Origin: Cyclobacteriaceae bacterium
Lineage (GTDB): Bacteria; Bacteroidota; Bacteroidia; Cytophagales; Cyclobacteriaceae
Reading direction: 5' to 3'
Assembly: GCA_028278225.1 (NCBI GenBank)
Contig: JANQEU010000001.1
Location: 58,087-122,086 of the forward strand
Length of the DNA: 64,000 nt
Shown: positions 37,489-45,822 of the stretch, piece after piece
How positions within the stretch are numbered: the stretch's first letter is position 1
How the letters are laid out: the number at the start of each line of letters is the position of its first letter
Notes under the pieces: model-generated
The model's input: the letters and a program-made list of their open reading frames with translations, nothing else
What the model was told of the DNA's origin: nothing
Databases searched by the model: none
Translations under genes and position numbers: made by a program

Positions 37489-38466
37489 ATGAACAGATCC
37501 CTGCTTTTTTTGGTAGCCTCCCTCCTGGTGTCTTTATCTGGTTGCCATAAGGACAACCGTGTGAGAACCTTGAAGCTGGGTCATGGCCTGGATGTCAATC
37601 ACTCCGTTCACAAGGCAATGGTATTCATGAGTGATCGACTGGAAGAAAGATCAGGCGGTAAGATGCTTATGGAAGTTTACCCCAGTCAGCAGTTAGGAAC
37701 GGAAAGACAGTGCCTGGAGCTGCTGCAAATTGGCAGCCTCGACATGACCAAAGTCTCAGCTGCAGTGATGGAAAATTTCTCTCCGAAAATGAAAGTATTC
37801 GGATTGCCATTTTTATTTCGGGACAAGGATCACGCTTTCAAAGTCATGGATGGGAAAATTGGAAAAGAACTTTTGTCAGATGGAGAAAGATTCTGGCTGA
37901 AGGGTTTGTGCTACTACGACTCGGGGAGCCGAAGTTTTTACACGAAAGAAAGGCCCGTGAATACTCCGGATGACCTTGAGGGATTAAAGATCCGGGTGAT
38001 GGAAAGTGTAACTTCCATGGATATGGTGAGGAGTTTAGGTGGTAGTCCTACTCCTATTTCGTGGGGTGAATTATATACCGCTTTGCAGCAGGGGGTGGTG
38101 GACGGTGCCGAAAACAATCCACCCAGCTTCTATTTATCACATCACTATGAAGTTTGCAAATATTACTCTCTTGATGAGCATACTACCTTACCAGATGTAC
38201 TCCTTATCGGAACAAAGACATGGAATAGGTTGACGGATACGGAACAGGAATGGCTGCAGGAAGCCGCCTGGGAATCGGCGGCCTACCAGCGAAAACTTTG
38301 GGTAGAATCCGAGTTGGAAGCCCTGGAAGAAGTTCAGAAAGCAGGTGTAACAATCATCAGACCGGACAAGGCTGCTTTTAAAATGAAGGCTGAGAAAGTA
38401 TATGATGGCTACAAAAATGATCCGGAGATATATCAATTAATTCAACAAATTGAGGCTGTTAAATAA
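37489..38466 (+). CDS. dctP: TRAP transporter substrate-binding lipoprotein DctP
   Basis: About 325 residues from ATG 37489; the frame reaches back to a TTG at 37468, but 37489 gives the clean lipoprotein signal MNRSLLFLVASLLVSLSGC. It matches the DctP family throughout: LGHGLDVNHSVHKAMVFM, YPSQQLGTERQCLELLQIG, the conserved arginine region KIRVMESVTSMDMVRSLGGSP and QQGVVDGAENNPPSFY. The conserved Arg binds the carboxylate of the ligand, so the cargo is an acid. It delivers this to the DctQ/DctM membrane part. The gene lies five bases before dctQ. Confidence 0.95.
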   Translation: MNRSLLFLVASLLVSLSGCHKDNRVRTLKLGHGLDVNHSVHKAMVFMSDRLEERSGGKMLMEVYPSQQLGTERQCLELLQIGSLDMTKVSAAVMENFSPKMKVFGLPFLFRDKDHAFKVMDGKIGKELLSDGERFWLKGLCYYDSGSRSFYTKERPVNTPDDLEGLKIRVMESVTSMDMVRSLGGSPTPISWGELYTALQQGVVDGAENNPPSFYLSHHYEVCKYYSLDEHTTLPDVLLIGTKTWNRLTDTEQEWLQEAAWESAAYQRKLWVESELEALEEVQKAGVTIIRPDKAAFKMKAEKVYDGYKNDPEIYQLIQQIEAVK

Positions 38467-38471
38467 TATTT

Positions 38472-38930
38472 ATGAGACAAATGGTTGATAAAGTCCTGGG
38501 AACCTGTCTGGCCATTCTTATGGCCGTCATGGTAATCAACGTTTTGTGGCAGGTTTTCTCGCGCTACATACTGGGAGCACCGAGTCCTTTTACTGATGAG
38601 TTAGCCAGGTTTCTGCTGATCTGGGTAGGGGTTTTGGGAGCTTCGTTCGCCAGCGGAAAGAAAATGCATATCGCCATTGATCTGACTTCTTCCAGGTTAA
38701 GTGCTGACAATCAAAAAGTATTAAAGGCCATTATCAATGTAATGATCATAGGTTTTGTATTTGCTGTAATGGTTGTCGGAGGGGGAAACCTCGTGTACAT
38801 CACTTTTGCTTTGCAGCAATTCTCTCCGGCCCTTCAGATTCCATTGGGGATTGTTTACCTGGTATTACCAGTTGGTGGGTTATTGATCGCCTACTATAAG
38901 ATTGCTGACCTGACTGTCAAACACCAATGA
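38472..38930 (+). CDS. dctQ: TRAP transporter small membrane subunit DctQ
   Basis: A 152-residue inner-membrane protein with four predicted transmembrane helices (about 10-33, 44-62, 84-108, 121-143). The family signature NVLWQVFSRYILGAPSPFTDELARFLL is split by the helices but clearly present. It pairs with DctM to form the secondary, ion-gradient-driven transporter. The stop overlaps the dctM start by four bases (ATGA), as expected for subunits made in equal amounts. Confidence 0.95.
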   Translation: MRQMVDKVLGTCLAILMAVMVINVLWQVFSRYILGAPSPFTDELARFLLIWVGVLGASFASGKKMHIAIDLTSSRLSADNQKVLKAIINVMIIGFVFAVMVVGGGNLVYITFALQQFSPALQIPLGIVYLVLPVGGLLIAYYKIADLTVKHQ

Positions 38931-40225
38931 TGGAGTATGTTCCTTTTCTGGTCCTGGTGTTGAGTTTCCTGGTGTTCCTGATAATGGGTGTCCCGGTAGC
39001 CTGGGCTATTGGGATATCTTCATTGCTGACTATGCTTGTTAATATTCCGGCTTTACCATCTGTAGTTACCATTGCACAGCGAATGGCAACAGGCCTGGAC
39101 AGCTTTGCCTTGTTGGCTATTCCATTTTTCGTGTTATCAGGACAGCTTATGAACAAGGGGGGTATTGCCAATCGGCTGATAGCTTTTGCCAAATCACTGG
39201 TGGGTTCCCTGCCCGGAGGATTGGCCCATATCAATGTAATTGCAGCCATGTTGATGGGAGCTATTGCTGGTTCGGCCATGGCTGCTGCTTCCGCCATAGG
39301 CAGCATCCTGGGACCAAAAATGGAGAAGGAAGGATATTCCAAAGAATTTGGAGCCGCGGTGAACATCACATCCGCTACTACAGGCCTTGTCATCCCGCCA
39401 AGCAATGTTCTGATCGTTTACTCTCTTGCCAGCGGAGGAGCATCCATCGCTGCGCTTTTCTTAGCCGGATATATACCCGGAATCCTGACCGGATTATTCC
39501 TGATGATGGTAGCGGGGCTTTGGGCCAAACGTAAAGGAATCCCTGTGGAACCAAGAAGCTCCATAATTGAAGTTGGCAGGCATTTTATTGCAGCTTTCCC
39601 CAGCCTTCTGCTCCTTGTGATTGTGATAGGCGGAATTGTGGCAGGGATCTTTACGGCAACGGAAGCATCCGCTATCGCAGTTCTGTATACATTGATCCTT
39701 GCCCTATGGTATAAGGAAGTTTCGTGGAGGCATTTACCTGAGATCCTGCTGCAGTCCGTAGCAACCACGGCAATTGTGATGCTGCTGATAGGTACCTCCA
39801 TGAGTATGTCATGGGTATTGTCCTATGAGAACATACCGCAGAATGTAAGCGCACTTATGCTATCCATAAGTGAAAACAAAATTGTGGTATTACTGATCAT
39901 AAATCTGATCCTGTTGGTAGTAGGCAGCTTTATGGACATGACCCCGGCAGTACTCATATTTACGCCTATATTTTTACCGGTAGTATCGGACCTGGGAATA
40001 GATCCTATCCATTTTGGCATTATGATGGTACTTAATCTATGCATCGGTTTATGCACACCTCCGGTCGGTTCATTGTTGTTTGTGGGAGTAGGTATAGCCA
40101 ATACTACCATTGGCAAGGTGATCAAACCACTCTTGCCCCTGTTCGCGGCAATGATCGTCGCCCTGATTTTAGTTACCTACCTTCCGGATCTCAGTTTGTG
40201 GCTGCCAAGAGTATTTGGATTTTGA
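38927..40225 (+). CDS. dctM: TRAP transporter large membrane subunit DctM
   Basis: A 432-residue inner-membrane protein with about 12 transmembrane helices and the usual family blocks: FLVFLIMGVPVAWAIG, DSFALLAIPFFVLSGQLMNKG, AIAGSAMAAASAIGSILGP, TTGLVIPPSNVLIVYSLASG and LCIGLCTPPVGSLLFVGVG. The repeated helix-hairpin motifs form the ion-coupled elevator transport domain. With DctP and DctQ it completes the set. It ends the plus-strand run, and the GIY-YIG repeat region follows within 50 bases. Confidence 0.95.
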   Translation: MMEYVPFLVLVLSFLVFLIMGVPVAWAIGISSLLTMLVNIPALPSVVTIAQRMATGLDSFALLAIPFFVLSGQLMNKGGIANRLIAFAKSLVGSLPGGLAHINVIAAMLMGAIAGSAMAAASAIGSILGPKMEKEGYSKEFGAAVNITSATTGLVIPPSNVLIVYSLASGGASIAALFLAGYIPGILTGLFLMMVAGLWAKRKGIPVEPRSSIIEVGRHFIAAFPSLLLLVIVIGGIVAGIFTATEASAIAVLYTLILALWYKEVSWRHLPEILLQSVATTAIVMLLIGTSMSMSWVLSYENIPQNVSALMLSISENKIVVLLIINLILLVVGSFMDMTPAVLIFTPIFLPVVSDLGIDPIHFGIMMVLNLCIGLCTPPVGSLLFVGVGIANTTIGKVIKPLLPLFAAMIVALILVTYLPDLSLWLPRVFGF

Positions 40226-40274
40226 TTAAAATCTCTTTGGAAATAATACTGTGAGCGAGGCGGACTGGCTATTT

Positions 40275-40380
40275 GATGCTCCGCTCAGGAGGACCGAAGA
40301 ATCTCGTCAATTCAAGTTCAGAATTGCGAGATCCTTCGCTTCATCCCATGGGGATTCCGCTCTGGAAAAGGAAAATGAAT
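40275..40380. repeat. Palindromic ~106-bp repeat, copy 1 (upstream of GIY-YIG gene)
   Basis: This copy aligns without gaps to 40741-40846 with about 9 mismatches in 106 bases, by hand count. Inside it, 40295-40312 and 40322-40338 form an imperfect hairpin (arms CGAAGAATCTCGTCAATT and AATTGCGAGATCCTTCG, 9-base loop). It stops 15 bases before the nuclease ATG. Such palindromes flanking a small nuclease recall REP-like mobile repeats. Confidence 0.8.
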
Positions 40381-40395
40381 ACTATCTTGGTGTAA

Positions 40396-40704
40396 ATGGA
40401 AAGAGGTGGCTCAACTTATATTATCACTAATAGACATAATTCCGTTATATATACAGGATCAGCTGTCGATTTGATTTCAAGGATTCAAGAGCACAGGTTA
40501 AAAGAAAATCCTCAGTCGTTCTCGGCCCGATATAATTGCTATAAACTGGTATACTACCAAAACTTTTCCAGAATTGAGGAAGCACGAGAACACGAACGTT
40601 ACATAAAAGGGAAATCACGTCAATTCAAGATAAAGCTAATTAGAGAGTTCAATCCGGATTGGAACGACTTGTTTGATCAACTTGGAGAAAGTTATTTCAA
40701 GTAA
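40396..40704 (+). CDS. GIY-YIG nuclease domain protein, COG2827 type
   Basis: A 102-residue protein that is essentially one GIY-YIG domain: STYIITNRHNSVIYTGSAVD carries the two-strand motif (YII...IYTG), the Arg in LISRIQEHR follows, and EEAREHERYIKGKSRQFK holds the expected Glu. It is a stand-alone predicted endonuclease of the type common in Bacteroidota, with no DNA-binding domain and no UvrC regions. It lies between two ~106-bp palindromic repeats and may act on them, as transposase-like proteins do on REP sequences. A 12-base string CGTCAATTCAAG occurs in both repeats and inside this gene (40618-40629). Confidence 0.88.
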   Translation: MERGGSTYIITNRHNSVIYTGSAVDLISRIQEHRLKENPQSFSARYNCYKLVYYQNFSRIEEAREHERYIKGKSRQFKIKLIREFNPDWNDLFDQLGESYFK

Positions 40705-40740
40705 ATACAACTACCGATCACCTTTTTCAGAGGGAGTCCT

Positions 40741-40846
40741 GATGCGCTGCTCAGGACGACCGAAGAATCTCGTCAATTCAAGTTCTGAGTAACGAGATCC
40801 TTCGCTCCATCCCATGAGGATTCCGCTCTGGAAAAGGAAAATGAAT
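40741..40846. repeat. Palindromic ~106-bp repeat, copy 2 (downstream of GIY-YIG gene)
   Basis: Second copy of the element at 40275-40380, same orientation. The left hairpin arm is intact (CGAAGAATCTCGTCAATT) while the inner part of the right arm has changed (TAACGAGATCCTTCG), so a shorter stem remains. The two copies end at the same bases (GGAAAATGAAT), after which the flanking DNA differs. Confidence 0.8.
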
Positions 40847-40911
40847 TTAGAGAGTTTAATCCGGATATGATCCGGAAAGATTTCTTCTACATTGAAGGAC
40901 AGCTTTTTTGA
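40843..40911 (+). pseudogene. Truncated 3' end of a second GIY-YIG gene
   Basis: Directly after repeat copy 2 an open frame reads EFREFNPDMIRKDFF and stops at 40911. This matches the C-terminal LIREFNPDWNDLF of the intact nuclease in REFNPD, with similar length to the stop. There is no 5' part, so it looks like the decayed tail of another copy joined to the repeat end. Confidence 0.6.
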
Positions 40912-40959
40912 GGTTGTAGGCCCATAATCCTTAAATTAAATCCAAGATTCATAGTAACC

Positions 40960-42456
40960 TCAATTCCCACCGGATACCTTAAAACTCCACGCATGTCGAC
41001 AGGGAACTTCGTCAATGGTTAGCACCGGAACCTCAATCACAAGATCACCATCCGTAATCTCAAAGGCTAATGGTTCATTATAGCCAAGCATACTCACTTC
41101 AGCCACTGATCCGTAGGGGAAATCCCGGATCTCTAATTTCCCTTTCGGAAATTTTGGGGTTATGGCGAATACATCGTCCCCTTTGCTGGTGAAAAATATT
41201 TCCTTGACTGCCTTTCCCGGCTCCGGGCTTACCGTTTGCAACAAGATCCTGTCACCACTCGCATAGTGTTGCTTTTTAGCATCAAGTGTCCGGTCGCCAT
41301 CAGACCATTGTACTGATCTGATCCATTTCCGGGTTCCATATATGGCCTCACCATTAACAGCCAGCCACTCTCCCATCTCCAAAAGTCGTTGTTGCATGAT
41401 GGGTGGAATATTGCCCCGTCCGTCAGGTCCAATGTCAAGTAACAAATTACCGCCATTGCTCACAATGTCAATCAACATCAACAGCAGTGTCTGTGTGCTA
41501 TTGTAATCTTCGGCGTCTTCATTTTGATTATAGCCAAATGAAAAACCCATGCCCCTGCATTCTTCCCACGGCTTATTATAGCCTTCAACCTCTGTCTCGT
41601 ATTCTGTAGTGAAGTAGCCGCCGTGAACTTTCCTTATACCTTTCCCCCATTTGTCATTTATCACGATCCTGTCTCTGACCGGTGATTCATTGTAAAGCCA
41701 CGCAATTAGCTCCGGTGTTTTCCATTTCTCATCTTCCATATCCCATTCACCATCACCCCACAGGATGTCAGGCTGGTAGCTCACCACAAGGTCCTTCACC
41801 TGCGGAAGAAAATGATCATCGACAAATCGCTCCTTATCATTTTGCCACCATGGATGAAACCATTCGTAGAGTGAATAGTACAATCCCATTTTTAATCCTG
41901 CATCTTTTACTGCCTCAGACAACTCACCGACAAGATCCCGGCCTGAGCCCACCTCCACACTGTTCCACGCAAAACCACGATCATTAGCCTGCTCGTTAGG
42001 CCATAGGGTAAAACCATCATGATGTTTTGAGGTAAGAACTACATATTTTGCACCGGATCTATTAAATACATCAGCCCATTCGGCCGGCTCAAAAAGGTCC
42101 GCGGTAAACATTTCTCCGAATCGGTAATAGGAAAATTCCTCGCCATAGGTTTTATTGTGGTATTGCGTTACTTCGTCCCCTTTAAAATCCTGATTCCCAA
42201 AGAGCCTTCCTGTCTGCATCCAATATTGATACCACTCCGAATAAGTGCCCTTTGGTGACCAGGCAGGTACCGAATAAGGTCCCCAGTGGATGAATATTCC
42301 AAATTTTGCATCTTCAAACCATTCGGCAACAGGACGCTGATCAAGCGATTCCCAATTGGGCTCGTATTTTTCAGCCTGAGCAATAGCAAACTGACAAAAA
42401 AGGATCATCAACAGAAATGTGGATCCCATGCTTCTGAATTTATTTGTTGACGACAT
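40960..42456 (-). CDS. Alpha-L-fucosidase, GH29
   Basis: About 498 residues from ATG 42456; a TTG at 42513 could lengthen it, and ATG 42429 could shorten it to a tighter signal peptide (GSTFLLMILFCQFAIAQ). The catalytic barrel shows KFGIFIHWGPYSVPAWSP, LTSKHHDGFTLWP and the nucleophile Asp in ILWGDGEWD (near residue 235). GNLLLDIGPDGRGNIP and a C-terminal beta-sandwich complete the GH29-A layout. It lacks the extra binding modules of the GH29 at 28129, so the two fucosidases likely act on different linkages. It is secreted and lies last in the large minus-strand glycan cluster, next to GH20. Confidence 0.93.
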   Translation of the reverse strand: MSSTNKFRSMGSTFLLMILFCQFAIAQAEKYEPNWESLDQRPVAEWFEDAKFGIFIHWGPYSVPAWSPKGTYSEWYQYWMQTGRLFGNQDFKGDEVTQYHNKTYGEEFSYYRFGEMFTADLFEPAEWADVFNRSGAKYVVLTSKHHDGFTLWPNEQANDRGFAWNSVEVGSGRDLVGELSEAVKDAGLKMGLYYSLYEWFHPWWQNDKERFVDDHFLPQVKDLVVSYQPDILWGDGEWDMEDEKWKTPELIAWLYNESPVRDRIVINDKWGKGIRKVHGGYFTTEYETEVEGYNKPWEECRGMGFSFGYNQNEDAEDYNSTQTLLLMLIDIVSNGGNLLLDIGPDGRGNIPPIMQQRLLEMGEWLAVNGEAIYGTRKWIRSVQWSDGDRTLDAKKQHYASGDRILLQTVSPEPGKAVKEIFFTSKGDDVFAITPKFPKGKLEIRDFPYGSVAEVSMLGYNEPLAFEITDGDLVIEVPVLTIDEVPCRHAWSFKVSGGN

Positions 42457-42586
42457 AAGTATGTAGTTGGTTAATCGATTTGATGCTGTTCTACTAATGT
42501 ATTGAAAAATCAATCGTTAATGGCTGCTTCAAGTTATTAGAATTGAAACTCTTATACAGTCCTGAAAGAATTCGGGTTTTGGCAAC

Positions 42587-44857
42587 TCACTCTACAATGA
42601 TCTCATCAATAAACAGAAAAACACCGCTTCGATTTGCGGTGGTAGCTAATGACCGTGCTTTCACTTTCAGAAAACGATAGGATTTTACATTGCCCGGAAT
42701 ATTAAAAGTATAAGCTTTTACTTCGGTTGACTTCTGCTCTGGCTGTTCCTGTGACCAATTGCCCACCAATTCGAAATTTTTGTTATCATCGGAACCTGAT
42801 ATTTCAATGGTAACCGGCAGATAGATCCCTGCTCCATTGTCCTCAATACAGCTAAACCCTATATTATTTATCTTTTGAGAGGTATCAAACTCGAGGATAG
42901 CTTCAAAATCCTTATCCAGGATACCCAGCCATTTACCGTTACCCCATTTGTTACCTCCAAATTCCAGATCAGCAAGGGTTCCTCCTCCTTTTGCAAAATA
43001 CTTATCGTAGGGTTGAGAGATCAATTCAACCGTAGCACCCCTTCCTTTGTGAACTACAGCAGTCTTTTGTTCAACGGGTGATAATATCTTTCCATCAACT
43101 TCAGCAATGGCCTTTACTAATTCGGTTTTTTCCAGTGGTATTGGATTGTCATCGTACAAAGTCGAAGAAATTGTCGGGTCAGAACCATCTAGCGTGTAAT
43201 GTATCCTGGCATCTAATTCGGTTTCAAAAAACAGGTAAGGAGTATTCGAACCGGAATCCAACTTAACTTCGATCTTTGGAAGATATGCACTCCTCGAAAC
43301 GTTTACGTCCAATGCCGCAAATCTCGGTATCAGCTTCACCAGTCTTTCTTTAAAAGAACCCCAGTCTTTCTGATCCCCTCTACTCCATGCAACTTCAGAC
43401 AGTGCCGTCATCCGGGGAATGACCATATACTCCACATGCTCAGGCGTCTTCATGTATTCCGTCCACACATTAGCCTGCACCCCCATTATCAGATTGGTAA
43501 ATTCCTGTTCCAAATCCTCCGGAATGGGCTCGTAATGATAGACTTTTGTCAGGTCACTGAATCCGCCCCAGGCCCTTGGTTCATTATCGCTGAGGCTCTG
43601 ATAATGATCAAAATACAAATGTGACCCTGGCGATAAAACAGTATTATGGCCCTCCCTGAGATAATCCGGGACACGGTTGGCACCCCCCCAATACATGATT
43701 GTTGCAGATGGGGTCAACTCACCTTCGAGGATCTCATGCCATCCGATCAGTTTTCGGCCGCGCTGAGTTAGGAACCTGTCGAAGTGATTTACAAAATAGC
43801 TTTGTAATTCATAAGTATCCTTAAGATCATGTGTCTGCATCGTACCTGCGCATTTCGGGCATTCTTTCCAGTTCTTCTTATTGACCTCGTCACCACCAAT
43901 ATGAATATATTCACCCGGAAACAGGTCTAATACTTCTTCCAGGATATCTTCTAAAAACGTAAAAGACTGTGGATTACCTGCGCAATACACCCCGATGTTT
44001 TGCAGCGGTTTTTCTCTTCCCTCACACATGAGATCCGGGTAACATTGAAAAACTACTTTTGAATGTCCTGGAAGTTCAATTTCGGGAACCACCGTAACAT
44101 GCCTTGAGGCAGCATAAGCTACAATTTCCCTAATCTCTTCCTGTGTATAATAACCTCCTTCTCTCTGGCGGTCATCACCCGGTTTCCAGATTTCAAAATC
44201 AATCCAGGGTTTATCACCTTTAACAATACGCCAGGCTCCCCAATCTGTCAACTCGGGATATTTCCTGATCTCAATACGCCATCCAATCCCGTCCACCAGG
44301 TGCCAATGGAAAACATTCATTTTATGCATGGCGATATAGTCAATGTACTTTTTCACAAATTCCGCGGGCATGAAATGACGTGATACATCCAGGTGCATAC
44401 CCCTCCACTTAAATCGTGGTTGATCTTTAATCGAAACCAGAGGCAAAACCACATTCTCAAATTCATCAGTTTCAATTGAAATGGGCAACATCTGCCTCAG
44501 GGATTGAAGGCCATAAAACACACCGGCCGGTGTACCCCCGGAGATCCGAATGCCGCTCGAAGTAATGTTTAACACATATCCCTCACCGTCCTCGATCCCG
44601 GGATCTATTGATAAATGAATGGTAGCCTGATTGATAGAATCAATAGTTTTGGCCTTTATCCATCCTTTTAGCAACATTGCTTCATTGCTAAGTGTGGAAT
44701 GGGAAATGGAAATACTCTCATTCACTCTCAGGGTAAATGATCCGGCAGACCGGCTTATTTCATTAGGCAGCGGAACAACGGACGGTTCCGGGGCCTGTGG
44801 CTGGGAACAACCAAGGGTGATGACGAATAGTATTGTTGTCAGGTGATATAATTTCAT
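42587..44857 (-). CDS. Beta-N-acetylhexosaminidase, GH20
   Basis: About 756 residues from ATG 44857, which gives the lipoprotein signal MKLYHLTTILFVITLGC; the longer frame to 44902 lacks one. It has the N-terminal GH20b domain (about 25-145), then the catalytic barrel with RGMHLDVSRHFMP, FHWHLVDGIGWRIEI and the acid/base pair Asp-Glu in HIGGDEVNK (near 323-324). A chitobiase C-terminal-like domain (HYTLDGSDPTISS) and an F5/8-type C-like binding module close it. It removes terminal beta-GlcNAc or beta-GalNAc from glycans by the substrate-assisted mechanism. Together with fucosidases, sulfatases and GH109 it indicates an amino-sugar-containing substrate. Confidence 0.95.
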   Translation of the reverse strand: MKLYHLTTILFVITLGCSQPQAPEPSVVPLPNEISRSAGSFTLRVNESISISHSTLSNEAMLLKGWIKAKTIDSINQATIHLSIDPGIEDGEGYVLNITSSGIRISGGTPAGVFYGLQSLRQMLPISIETDEFENVVLPLVSIKDQPRFKWRGMHLDVSRHFMPAEFVKKYIDYIAMHKMNVFHWHLVDGIGWRIEIRKYPELTDWGAWRIVKGDKPWIDFEIWKPGDDRQREGGYYTQEEIREIVAYAASRHVTVVPEIELPGHSKVVFQCYPDLMCEGREKPLQNIGVYCAGNPQSFTFLEDILEEVLDLFPGEYIHIGGDEVNKKNWKECPKCAGTMQTHDLKDTYELQSYFVNHFDRFLTQRGRKLIGWHEILEGELTPSATIMYWGGANRVPDYLREGHNTVLSPGSHLYFDHYQSLSDNEPRAWGGFSDLTKVYHYEPIPEDLEQEFTNLIMGVQANVWTEYMKTPEHVEYMVIPRMTALSEVAWSRGDQKDWGSFKERLVKLIPRFAALDVNVSRSAYLPKIEVKLDSGSNTPYLFFETELDARIHYTLDGSDPTISSTLYDDNPIPLEKTELVKAIAEVDGKILSPVEQKTAVVHKGRGATVELISQPYDKYFAKGGGTLADLEFGGNKWGNGKWLGILDKDFEAILEFDTSQKINNIGFSCIEDNGAGIYLPVTIEISGSDDNKNFELVGNWSQEQPEQKSTEVKAYTFNIPGNVKSYRFLKVKARSLATTANRSGVFLFIDEIIVE

Positions 44858-44934
44858 TTCAAAGGCTTTCAATACATTCAAAAAATCATTCAGTTTATTC
44901 ATTTTATGATGAATAGTGACATTTCTACCAATTG

Positions 44935-45822
44935 TTACTTTTCGAATAGCTGTTTTTGCGGCTGCCCTCTCCAGCTTTGTGGCATTTCCAGTCCCATCAC
45001 AAATGCAAGTGTAGCGGCAGTATCATAGGTGATTATTGTCTCAGCTATTTCTCCTTTCTTTTTCAATCCTGCACCCCACATGATCCATGGGATCTCCATT
45101 TCCGCAAGCGTCTTACCACCGTGTCCTTTCCCGATTCCACCGTGGTCGGAGCTTACAAGTATTAAGGTTTCCTTCAACATACCTGCTGATTGCAGAGCTA
45201 CCAGGATTTCACCAATTGCACTATCAATCGTGTTTACAGCCTTGTAATATTCCGGTGTATCATGGCCAATATTGTGACCCGCACCATCCGGTTCGGAAAA
45301 ATGAATAAAAGTGAAATATGGCTTTTCTTTTGTCAAAAAATCGATGGATTCCTTCAAGACCTCCGACCTTTCCCCGTTAAAATCCATATCCACAAAATCC
45401 TTCTCAAACAAGTAGCCGATCCCACCCCAGACATAGGCTACTCCCTTTTTAGCTTGTGGCTTTTGTTGCTCCAAAAGACCGAATATTGTCGGATAAATAC
45501 CGCCATCACCAATTACAGCTGATGGTATTTCGGGTGTTTTACTCCCCCACTCGGTATAACCATGAATCTCAGGTGGTGTGCCACTTATCATTGACATCCA
45601 GTTTACCGCGCTGGAAGATGGTAACACAGATCGCGCTTTAAGTGTGAAAGCTCCTTCATTCATTAATTTCTTAAGATTTGGAATTTCTGCTTTTTCAAAT
45701 GCATAAGAGCCTAATCCGTCAGAGCCAATCAGGATAATATGCCTGGCCTTCTTCACCTGTGCATCCATCTCAGAATAGCAAACTGAGGCGATTAGAAGAA
45801 GTAAGAGCCTAAAAGTTTTCAT
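44935..45822 (-). CDS. Alkaline-phosphatase-superfamily phosphodiesterase
   Basis: A 295-residue secreted protein of the nucleotide pyrophosphatase/phosphodiesterase (PF01663) type. The metal site begins ILIGSDGLGSYAF; the nucleophile is probably a Ser in LPSSSAVNWMSMISG. Further ligands are in SEPDGAGHNIGH and LVSSDHGGIGKGHGG. It hydrolyses phosphate mono- or diesters outside the cytoplasm. It is not a sulfatase, since no Cys-x-Pro-x-Arg motif exists. It overlaps the metallophosphoesterase gene by four bases, so the two phosphoesterases are made together. Confidence 0.85.
   Translation of the reverse strand: MKTFRLLLLLIASVCYSEMDAQVKKARHIILIGSDGLGSYAFEKAEIPNLKKLMNEGAFTLKARSVLPSSSAVNWMSMISGTPPEIHGYTEWGSKTPEIPSAVIGDGGIYPTIFGLLEQQKPQAKKGVAYVWGGIGYLFEKDFVDMDFNGERSEVLKESIDFLTKEKPYFTFIHFSEPDGAGHNIGHDTPEYYKAVNTIDSAIGEILVALQSAGMLKETLILVSSDHGGIGKGHGGKTLAEMEIPWIMWGAGLKKKGEIAETIITYDTAATLAFVMGLEMPQSWRGQPQKQLFEK

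Noticed and set aside
40396..40704. UvrC or a homing endonuclease in an intron
   Set aside because: The protein has no UvrC regions or DNA-binding domain, and it does not interrupt a gene or RNA. It is a stand-alone COG2827-type gene with repeats.
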